DNA of 32,522 nt from a virus. Where the stretch lies: the IMG/VR virus record IMGVR_UViG_3300027151_000026, positions 1-32,522 of that record, one strand, 5' to 3'. The first letter of the stretch is position 1. Every line of letters begins with the position of its first letter. The notes below the pieces were generated by a model that made no database searches, was not told where the DNA came from, and saw nothing but the letters and a program-made list of their open reading frames with translations. This document shows positions 16,240 to 21,230 of this stretch, one piece after another. The position numbers were made by a program, and so were the translations under genes.

Positions 16240-16417
16240 ATGGCAAGAGGGAGTCATCAGCCGGGGGTCTGATGGCGGCAGAGGGTTGTCCCTCGCCACG
16301 CCAACACAATGCGCGACCATCGCGCGTTTTGCAAGCCCTAGTTTTGCTCTGCGGCATAGTAGTTCTGCCCTCACTCTCTCTCCACGCGCGCCACGCGCGC
16401 GCCCCGAACGCAAAAAC

Positions 16418-16456
16418 CCTGAGAGGTAACCCCGAGGGGTAAGCCTGAGAGGTAAG
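16418..16456. repeat. Three tandem 13-bp repeats
   Basis: CCTGAGAGGTAAC, CCCGAGGGGTAAG and CCTGAGAGGTAAG follow one another without gaps. The middle copy contains the near-palindrome ACCCCGAGGGGT. Tandem 13-mers just before the octamer array may be protein-binding sites or replication slippage products. Confidence 0.75.
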
Positions 16457-16480
16457 CTCGTGCGTGTGCGCGCGTGCGCG

Positions 16481-16592
16481 CACACGTGCACACGTGCACA
16501 CGCGCACACGCGCACACGTGCACACGCGCACACGCGCACACGTGCACACGTGCACACGCGCACACGTGCACACGTGCACACGTGCACACGTG
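16481..16592. repeat. Tandem octamer array, 14 copies of CACACG(T/C)G
   Basis: Fourteen consecutive, gap-free copies of CACACGYG fill 16481-16592. The variable base reads T T C C T C C T T C T T T T. Related CA/CG repeats extend on both sides (about 16459-16640). The tract is strictly alternating purine-pyrimidine, a sequence able to adopt left-handed Z-DNA, and every T copy creates the palindrome CACGTG. It is not a CRISPR array, because there are no spacers. Confidence 0.9.
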
Positions 16593-16657
16593 TGCGCGTG
16601 CACACACACACGCACACACACACGCACACGCGCGCACGAGGCGCCAGGCGACGCCAC

Positions 16658-16910
16658 AGGGGCTCGAGCCCCTCGAGCTCGAGGGCGACGCCGTGGGGTG
16701 CGCGTGCTGGCGCTCTGCGGGGCCCCAGTAGCCTCGTAGAGGGGCGATCTCGCGTTGTGTGGGGAATCGGTGCCCCCGAACGGCGTTCGGGGCTCTGCGG
16801 GGCGTTTAGGGGCTCGAGCACCACGGGGCCCTCGAGCTCGAGCCCTACGGGGCCCTCGAGCTCGCGTGCGGCCCTCGAGGGCTCGAGGGCAGGGTTGCCC
16901 CGCTCGAGCG
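16658..16910. repeat. CTCGAG/GAGCTC palindrome cluster, left flank
   Basis: The hexamer CTCGAG recurs many times, including a perfect 16-bp palindrome AGGGGCTCGAGCCCCT (16658-16673) and the compound palindrome CTCGAGCTCGAG (16672-16683). CTCGAGCTCGAGGGCG at 16672-16687 recurs in the right flank in inverted (19417-19432) and direct (19482-19497) orientation. Confidence 0.85.
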
Positions 16911-16936
16911 GCGTTCGGGGCTCTGCGGGGCGTTTA
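16781..16936. repeat. Pair of identical 28-bp direct repeats
   Basis: The 28 bases at 16781-16808 are repeated exactly at 16909-16936, 128 bases apart; both start CGGCGTTCGGGG and end GGGGCGTTTA. A partial third copy, GCTCTGCGGGG, lies at 16712-16722. Such repeats between low-complexity tracts suggest duplication or slippage, or paired binding sites just beyond the minus-strand terminator. Confidence 0.85.
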
Positions 16937-16956
16937 CGGCCCCGCACGCCCCCAAC

Positions 16957-16990
16957 GCAAAACGCCCCCGCGCGTGAGCACGGGGGCGTT
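16957..16990 (-). terminator. Rho-independent terminator of the minus-strand operon
   Basis: Read on the minus strand, AACGCCCCCG (16990-16981) and CGGGGGCGTT (16970-16961) form a perfect 10-bp G+C-rich stem with a 10-base loop, followed by TTGCG so that the 3' side reads GTTTTGCG. It lies 20 bases beyond the amidotransferase stop, the classic position. It marks the cassette as a self-contained transcription unit. Confidence 0.75.
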
Positions 16991-17009
16991 GGGTTGCGGG
17001 GCGTGTGCG

Positions 17010-17939
17010 TTAGTCGGTGAGCAATGGTACGAGCTCGAACACCCACGAGGCGACCGATGCGGCGTCGGTGCGTACGTGAAACGCGGCGTCCTCTGCCGTC
17101 ACGGTGTAGTGCTCGCAGAGTAGCTCTGCTGCGGCGTTGGGATAGTCGCGGACCCACTCGAGCGCCCCCGCTTCGCCGTTGCGCTCCGCGAGCTCGACGA
17201 GCTCGACACGCACACATTCGCGCATGAGCTCGTCGGCGTCTTCGCCGTCGCTCGTGAGTAGCGCGGGCGTGTCGTCGTGCAACGGCGTCACCGTCACACA
17301 CGCGGGGCCATGCACCGTCGCGGGGCTCTCCCACTCAACGTCGTGCAGGTAGTTCGAGTAGCTGCGCGCGGTACGCGCCGCGCGTAGATGCGCGGGCGGA
17401 TTCCATGCGTAGGTGTTCGAGTACCAGCACCCATGATACTCAACGCCAGCCGCGCGGTTCACGACGGCAACGCGCCCATCGGCGTGTGCGAACACAAACT
17501 TGTTGCTCGTGCCGATCATCCCCTCGAGCACGCGTTGCACGTCGCTCGAGAACAACGCATCGGCATTGTCGCGCGCCATCGGCGCGAGCACGTGCTGCGC
17601 CATATGCCACGTATCGGACATCCCGCGCGTCGGTGTGCCGATCTCGAGCACGCCGTTGTGGACGAACGCCACATCTGGCGTAAGTGTGAACGGGTGGGCG
17701 TTCTCGAGATTCACGCTACCGTGCGTTGCCATGCGCCAATGCAGCACGCACGCACGCCCCGCGGCGTGCGCGTAGTAGAGCGCGAGCATCTCGTTGACGT
17801 CGCCCACGGTTCGCCACGTGTGTAGCACACCACCGACGGCGCGCATAATGCCGAACCCGTCATCATTGCGTGAGAAAATTTCCACGAGGCGCGCACGTGG
17901 GAGTGTGTGTCCTGCTGGTTGAACGATGATAAGGCACAT
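17010..17939 (-). CDS. Class II glutamine amidotransferase (Ntn hydrolase)
   Basis: I chose the ATG at 17939, not the longer frame from 17957, because it puts the catalytic cysteine at position 2 (Met-Cys-Leu-Ile), as this family needs after Met removal; GGAG lies eight bases upstream. The 309-residue protein has NDDGFG (25-30), HWRMATHG (67-74), NAHPF (80-84) and HNG (94-96), the glutamine-binding and oxyanion motifs. The C-terminal hundred-odd residues are acidic and unassigned. It should hydrolyse glutamine to glutamate and ammonia. No synthase domain is fused, so its partner is probably the amidoligase two bases upstream, forming an ammonia-donor and ligase pair in the cytoplasm. Confidence 0.88.
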   Translation of the reverse strand: MCLIIVQPAGHTLPRARLVEIFSRNDDGFGIMRAVGGVLHTWRTVGDVNEMLALYYAHAAGRACVLHWRMATHGSVNLENAHPFTLTPDVAFVHNGVLEIGTPTRGMSDTWHMAQHVLAPMARDNADALFSSDVQRVLEGMIGTSNKFVFAHADGRVAVVNRAAGVEYHGCWYSNTYAWNPPAHLRAARTARSYSNYLHDVEWESPATVHGPACVTVTPLHDDTPALLTSDGEDADELMRECVRVELVELAERNGEAGALEWVRDYPNAAAELLCEHYTVTAEDAAFHVRTDAASVASWVFELVPLLTD

Positions 17940-17941
17940 GG

Positions 17942-19168
17942 TTAGATCTCCGCCCAACGGGTTGCAGTGTCGGTGACACGCGGCGCGCGGATTGCGCGCT
18001 TCGTGATAGCTTCAATGGCGCTACGCAACGGCTCGTAGCGCGGCGCGGCGCGCTCTGTCACGCGGCGCGCAAAGCATCGGCGCAGATGCTTTGTGTCGGC
18101 GGCGTTCGCGACGTCGTAAACGTGCTCGAGGAAAGCACGCGTACTTAGATCGCCATTCGACGCCGTGCGCGCGAACTCGAGCACGGCGTTGGAAAACTCA
18201 ACGCACGCGAGCACCGTTTCCGCGCGTAACGTGCCACGGAATAGGCGAAACTCAACGGTGCGTGAGTTCGTGAGATTGAGCATCTCGTACCGGTCGTACG
18301 ACTGCGCCGCATTGCGTAGCGCTTTCTTCGCGATGCGGCAGTACGAGTTGCCATAGCGCCGCGCGATGGCGCGTACAAGCGTTTCGTTCTCCGGTGCGTT
18401 GAGAAACACAACGGCGCGCGCGAGTTGCAGTGTGGTGAGGCCACGGCGCGACACGTGGACGTGCAGTCCGCACGTGCGCGTGTCGTGCGAACGCAACGCG
18501 CGCGCCGCCGTTTGCGACAACACACGCGACCACAGTTCCTCATGCGCATCGAGGCCCATCGGTTGCGTGATGAGCTCGAATCCCCACGTGAGGCTGCCGT
18601 CGTGCTCTGCCCATACGCGGCGCGTGTCGCCGTTCGCCACGTCGAGCAACGCACGCGCCGTGTCGTGGCGCTGTTCATCGCTCGCGTCGGCGTCGGCCAT
18701 CTCAACTTCGAGTTCAACGCCGAAATGCCGATCACCGTGTGCACGCGTCCACGCCGACGGCAGCGGTACCGTTTGCGCGCGGCGTTCGCCGTTGTGGTAT
18801 CCACCAATCACGCGCGTTTGCGCTTCACGTTCGGCGCGCTCTTCGCGCTCGAGTTCGCATTCTCTGCACACGCCGTCTGTTCCCCATGCGCCGTCGGTGT
18901 ACAGCCTATCACAATCCGCACACGAGAACGTGTGGGCGTCGGCGCACGATTCGCACAAGTGCACGATGTTTCCCCATTCATCGAACGCGCGCGTTGAGTC
19001 ACTACGCAACGTGTACGCGTCACAATACGAGCACTCGAACGCGCAAAACGCGTGCACAACGCGATCGCCAACTAGCACGGTGTCGTCATCGTCGCGCACA
19101 ACGGCGCAGCACTCTGCGCAGCACGTCGGCGTTTCGTGCGCGGTTTCGGTTTCGTTGGGCGTCGGCAT
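17942..19168 (-). CDS. GS-like amidoligase (Amidoligase_2 type) with N-terminal zinc ribbons
   Basis: The 408-residue protein begins in a TGATG overlap with the small membrane gene. Residues 16-104 hold clustered CxxC-type pairs (C16/17, C20/21, C42, C46/C49, C72/C75, C83/C86, C101/C104), suggesting two or more zinc ribbons. The ligase domain has FGVELEVEM (149-157; glutamates that bind metal-ATP), AEHDGSL (187-193), GFELITQPM (196-204), CGLHVHVSRRG (233-243) and RTVEFRLFRGTL (303-314), the signature order of glutamine-synthetase-like COOH-NH2 ligases. It should activate a carboxylate with ATP and join it to an amine or ammonia. The substrate is unknown; the zinc ribbons hint at a protein or nucleic-acid target. 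Confidence 0.88.
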   Translation of the reverse strand: MPTPNETETAHETPTCCAECCAVVRDDDDTVLVGDRVVHAFCAFECSYCDAYTLRSDSTRAFDEWGNIVHLCESCADAHTFSCADCDRLYTDGAWGTDGVCRECELEREERAEREAQTRVIGGYHNGERRAQTVPLPSAWTRAHGDRHFGVELEVEMADADASDEQRHDTARALLDVANGDTRRVWAEHDGSLTWGFELITQPMGLDAHEELWSRVLSQTAARALRSHDTRTCGLHVHVSRRGLTTLQLARAVVFLNAPENETLVRAIARRYGNSYCRIAKKALRNAAQSYDRYEMLNLTNSRTVEFRLFRGTLRAETVLACVEFSNAVLEFARTASNGDLSTRAFLEHVYDVANAADTKHLRRCFARRVTERAAPRYEPLRSAIEAITKRAIRAPRVTDTATRWAEI

Positions 19169-19320
19169 CAGTCATCCCCCCGCAAGTCGTGCAGCGCCAC
19201 GAGGAGCGCGCCGATTACGAGCGCCACGGCACCCGCACCGACAAGCGTGAGCGAACGCGTGCCCAGTCCCGCAATGATCGACATGAGCCCTGCGCCGGTT
19301 ACCAAAATCGCCATCGTCAT
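19168..19320 (-). CDS. Two-helix small membrane protein, first gene of the minus-strand operon
   Basis: This 50-residue frame starts at 19320 with AGGGA five bases upstream, 59 bases after the predicted -10 box, and ends in a TGATG overlap with the amidoligase. Two hydrophobic segments (about residues 4-20 and 24-44) flank a short polar turn, and the C-terminus is charged (HDLRGDD). It may anchor the ligase pair to the membrane or act as a holin-like or immunity peptide. A longer in-frame version reaching beyond 19900 translates repeat DNA and is not credible. Confidence 0.7.
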   Translation of the reverse strand: MTMAILVTGAGLMSIIAGLGTRSLTLVGAGAVALVIGALLVALHDLRGDD

Positions 19321-19378
19321 CTTTTCCCTCTTGCGTTGAGTTGTCCTGCCGTGCGCGGCCCCCGCCGCGCACCACCCC

Positions 19379-19407
19379 AACGTACGGCCCGTGCTCTCGA
19401 GAGTCAA
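19379..19407 (-). promoter_or_regulatory. Sigma70-like promoter of the amidoligase operon
   Basis: On the minus strand TTGACT (19407-19402) lies exactly 17 bases from TACGTT (19384-19379); matches to consensus are 5/6 and 3/6. Transcription would start near 19372, about 52 bases before the first ATG. The -35 box is adjacent to the CTCGAG cluster, so binding there could control it. This gives the cassette expression independent of the phage operons. Confidence 0.6.
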
Positions 19408-19497
19408 CAATAGCGCCGCCCTCGAGCTCGAGCCCCTCGAGCTCTCGAGGGCGTGAGCTCGAGCCCCTCGAGGGAACCCCGCTCGAGCTCGAGGGCG
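19397..19497. repeat. CTCGAG palindrome cluster and inverted repeat, right flank
   Basis: CGCCCTCGAGCTCGAG (19417-19432) and its exact reverse complement (19482-19497) form a 16-bp inverted repeat with a 49-base loop that itself contains more CTCGAG and GAGCTC sites. The same 16-mer occurs once in the left flank (16672-16687). The cluster abuts the minus-strand promoter. Further copies occur near 19581 and 19629. Confidence 0.85.
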
Positions 19498-19770
19498 GTT
19501 CCAAAAGCCGGAATACCGGGGTGTTTCCTTAGGGTGTTTTCTCGTGCGCGTGCGCGCGCGAGGCGCTGCGCGGCGCGGGGCTCGAGGGGATCGAGGGGAT
19601 CGGCACGTGGCGCGCGGAATGACACGAGCTCGAGCGGGGCGTTGGGAAGGGGAAAAATCGCAACCAAGCGCCCCGCGCACGCGCGCGAGTCTATAGCCTA
19701 CGCGCGCGACACACGCGCACACGCGAGATCGCTCAGGGCGTTCTCTCGCGCGCGCCACGTGCACGTGGGG

Positions 19771-19822
19771 GCGCGTGGGCACGTGCACATACGCACGCGC
19801 ACACGTGCACGTGCCCACGTGC
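19771..19822. repeat. Large CACGTG-based inverted repeat
   Basis: The 18 bases at 19771-19788 pair with 19805-19822 with a single G-T mismatch; the core TGGGCACGTGCAC/GTGCACGTGCCCA is perfect over 13 bp, around a 16-base loop. It is built from the same CACGTG units as the octamer array in the left flank, mirrored across the cassette. It could extrude as a cruciform or bind a dimeric protein. Confidence 0.85.
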
Positions 19823-19849
19823 GCCTGGGCGCACGTGCACGCGCGCGAG

Positions 19850-19861
19850 GGGGTATACCCC
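19850..19861. promoter_or_regulatory. 12-bp perfect palindrome, operator candidate
   Basis: GGGGTATACCCC is a perfect dyad with a TATA centre in otherwise G+C-rich DNA, 136 bases before the HNH gene. It may be an operator or part of a promoter for the packaging operon, but no partner -35 element is clear. Confidence 0.35.
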
Positions 19862-19912
19862 GAGCGGCAACACGCGCGGTATTGCACCACCCTCACACGG
19901 TCAGAAGGGGCA

Positions 19913-19927
19913 TGGTACATGTCAACG
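19913..19927 (+). repeat. 15-bp repeat TGGTACATGTCAACG, copy 1
   Basis: An identical copy covers the start codon of the small terminase gene (20283-20297). A variant, GGTTCATGTCAACGCG, lies at 20934-20949 before the tRNA. In copies 1 and 2 a purine-rich ribosome binding site precedes the motif and the ATG inside it starts Met-Ser-Thr. Copy 1's ATG (19919) opens an in-frame 26-residue extension of the HNH gene. Confidence 0.8.
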
Positions 19928-19996
19928 GAGGCGATGTGCCGTGGGGGCATTATGTTAGCGCGGAGTGGGCGTGCGGGCGACGACAACGGAGGAGCG

Positions 19997-20272
19997 ATGC
20001 CATCAAGCGCAGGGTACGAGCGGGACTACGCGCGGGAGTATGCGGGGCAGAAAGCGCGCGGAGAGAGCGGCACAGGGGCGCAGAGCGGGAACGCGAAGCG
20101 GAAGCGGCTGCGGAGAGCGGTGTTGAAGCGGAAGGCGGTGAAGAAGGGGCAGGACGTGGATCATGTGCGCCCGTTGTCCAAGGGCGGCGGGAACGGCGTG
20201 GACAATGCGCGCGTCGTGTCCAAGGGGACGAACCGGAGCTTTCCGCGCAAGGCGGATGGCTCGATGCGCTAA
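19997..20272 (+). CDS. Small HNH-type protein next to terminase
   Basis: The ATG at 19997 has an excellent GGAGGAG site and gives 91 residues; the in-frame ATG at 19919 inside the 15-bp repeat is an alternative. A Lys/Arg-rich helix (about 34-50) leads into QDVDHVRPLSKGGGNGVDNA (52-71) and RVVSKGTNRSF, the compact HNH pattern (D55-H56, N70, N79) of phage proteins encoded beside terminases. Such proteins help terminases cut concatemeric DNA at cos-type ends in several phages. It has no CxxC zinc pairs. It is probably part of the packaging machinery, not a homing enzyme. Confidence 0.82.
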   Translation: MPSSAGYERDYAREYAGQKARGESGTGAQSGNAKRKRLRRAVLKRKAVKKGQDVDHVRPLSKGGGNGVDNARVVSKGTNRSFPRKADGSMR

Positions 20273-20288
20273 TCACAGGGAGTGGTAC

Positions 20289-20795
20289 ATGTCAACGCGG
20301 AAACACGCGGAGAGTGAAGGGAGGAAGGCGGAGATTGTGGCGGAGGTGCTGGGGCGGATGGCGGACGGGCAGACGGTGAAGGAGGCGGTTGGCGCGATGA
20401 AGCTGGACGTGTCGGATGGCACGGTGCGCCGGTGGATGACGGAGCGCGAGGAGTGGGCGGGAGAGTATCAGCGCGCCAAGAAGCTCATGGCGAGCGCGAT
20501 GGCGGAGGAGGCGCTTCGGGTGGCGCGGGAGAGTACGAATTACTCCAGCGCCGCAGATCGGGTGCTGATCGAAACGCTGAAATGGGCAGCGGGGAAGGCG
20601 AATCCGGCAGAATACGGGGATCGCCAGACCGTGGAGCACCAAGGCGCGCAGACGCTCCAGGTGAAGATCGTGGAGGACGACGTGCCGGTGAAGAACGTCC
20701 GAGCGATGACCGAAAGCGCCAAGGAGGTGGTCAGCGGGGCGATTATGCAGATCGCCGTCCAAACCCCGCTCCGGATTGCCGCTGGCGAGGATTAA
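20289..20795 (+). CDS. terS: Terminase small subunit
   Basis: The start is the ATG in the second 15-bp repeat, with AGGGAG six bases upstream, giving 168 residues. An N-terminal helix-turn-helix spans about 13-48 (EVLGRMADGQTVKEAVGAMK, then DGTVRRWM). A helical oligomerisation region follows with ATNYSS-like and ADRVLIETLKWAAGKANPAEYGD segments, the pattern of Sf6-type small terminases. The C-terminal third is acidic, then helical. It should recognise the packaging site and bring DNA to the large subunit encoded downstream. Four genes and a tRNA separate the two subunits, an unusual gap. Confidence 0.8.
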   Translation: MSTRKHAESEGRKAEIVAEVLGRMADGQTVKEAVGAMKLDVSDGTVRRWMTEREEWAGEYQRAKKLMASAMAEEALRVARESTNYSSAADRVLIETLKWAAGKANPAEYGDRQTVEHQGAQTLQVKIVEDDVPVKNVRAMTESAKEVVSGAIMQIAVQTPLRIAAGED

Positions 20796-20974
20796 GCGAA
20801 GATGAGGGAAAGATTAAGATTTGGTTAAGTTTGCATGAAGGGGGATTGACAGCCAGCGCCAAACCCCAGAGGTTGGGGGGAGATGTGAGAGGGGGGATGA
20901 ACGCAAAGCGTACGCACAGCGAATACGCGAAACGGTTCATGTCAACGCGTTCACAAGAGAACGAGAGATCTCGG

Positions 20975-21046
20975 TGCGGGGTGGAGCAGTGGAAGCTCGG
21001 CGGACTCATACTCCGCAGGTCGAAGGTTCGATTCCTTCCCCCGCTA
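20975..21046 (+). tRNA. tRNA-Met (CAT anticodon), initiator-like
   Basis: A full cloverleaf can be folded. The acceptor stem is 20975-20981 with 21039-21045, D stem GAGC/GCTC (20984-20987, 20995-20998), anticodon stem GCGGA/TCCGC with loop CTCATAC and anticodon CAT at 21007-21009, five-base variable region AGGTC, T stem GAAGG/CCTTC with loop TTCGATT, and discriminator A at 21046. The 3' CCA is not encoded. Position 1:72 is a T-T mismatch and D-stem pair 11:24 is A-T, both initiator tRNA hallmarks. The anticodon stem has only two of the three consecutive G-C pairs expected. Six of seven acceptor pairs form normally. Confidence 0.88.
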
Positions 21047-21047
21047 T

Positions 21048-21230
21048 ATGACACACCCTGCGCGTCCCCCCTCACGAACCCTGCACCGCTGCGCGTTGTG
21101 CGGGGAGTGGGGGCGTCCTGCCGCTGGCGACCCGTGCGGGAAGTGTGGCGAGGTGTATATTCCGGTGCCGAATACCGGCCCACCCCAGCCTTTGCAATCG
21201 GAGTCGCGTGCCAAACCCGTGGACGCCTGA
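21048..21230 (+). CDS. Zinc-ribbon peptide
   Basis: The 60-residue frame starts one base after the tRNA discriminator, with no clear ribosome binding site. RCALCGEWGRPAAGDPCGKC has C15-x2-C18 and C30-x2-C33, a standard zinc-ribbon spacing. The rest is Pro-rich and low in structure. The metallophosphoesterase start overlaps its last 23 bases. The zinc ribbon supports coding; function is unknown. Confidence 0.55.
   Translation: MTHPARPPSRTLHRCALCGEWGRPAAGDPCGKCGEVYIPVPNTGPPQPLQSESRAKPVDA

Larger units (their letters stand above)
16181..17009. other. Gene-free repeat-rich region, left flank of the minus-strand island
   Basis: 829 bases lie between the convergent early operon and the minus-strand amidotransferase gene. 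They hold, in order, a 10-bp hairpin (16202), three tandem 13-mers (16418), fourteen tandem octamers (16481) running into further CA/CG-rich DNA to about 16640, a CTCGAG cluster (16658-16910), paired 28-bp direct repeats (16781, 16909) and a terminator (16957). Long open frames cross the region on both strands but translate simple repeats into Cys/His/Thr/Arg-rich strings. I see no convincing gene. Confidence 0.8.
19321..19996. other. Gene-free divergent region, right flank of the island
   Basis: 676 bases separate the minus-strand operon from the plus-strand packaging operon. They hold the minus-strand promoter (19379-19407), a CTCGAG cluster (19397-19497, sparse copies to about 19635), an 18-bp hairpin made of CACGTG units (19771-19822), a 12-bp palindrome (19850-19861) and the first copy of a 15-bp repeat (19913). 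Frames crossing it are Arg-rich translations of repeats. No clear plus-strand promoter was found. A packaging start or cos-type site could lie here, beside the HNH and small terminase genes. Confidence 0.75.

Noticed and set aside
16481-16640. Possible CRISPR array
   Set aside because: The units are contiguous octamers with no spacers and no cas operon is present; the Cas4-like nuclease is a replication-operon gene.
16123-17334. Long minus-strand open frame (403 codons) and several plus-strand frames across the octamer and CTCGAG region
   Set aside because: They translate simple repeats into Cys/Val/His/Arg strings, have no ribosome binding site or domain, and overlap two real genes; the repeats simply lack stop codons.
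18366-19250. Plus-strand frames opposite the amidoligase (294, 190 and 224 codons)
   Set aside because: Ser/Arg/Thr-rich shadows; the minus-strand frame has recognisable ligase motifs.
19168-19986. 272-codon minus-strand frame extending the small membrane gene upstream
   Set aside because: The extra part is Arg/Pro/Ser-rich translation of repeat DNA and runs through the predicted promoter; only the last 50 residues look like protein.
20796-20974. TTGACA at 20846 and TAAGAT at 20815 as promoters for the tRNA
   Set aside because: Neither has a partner hexamer at proper spacing with acceptable matches; this 179-base gap holds only weak hairpins and A+T-rich repeats.
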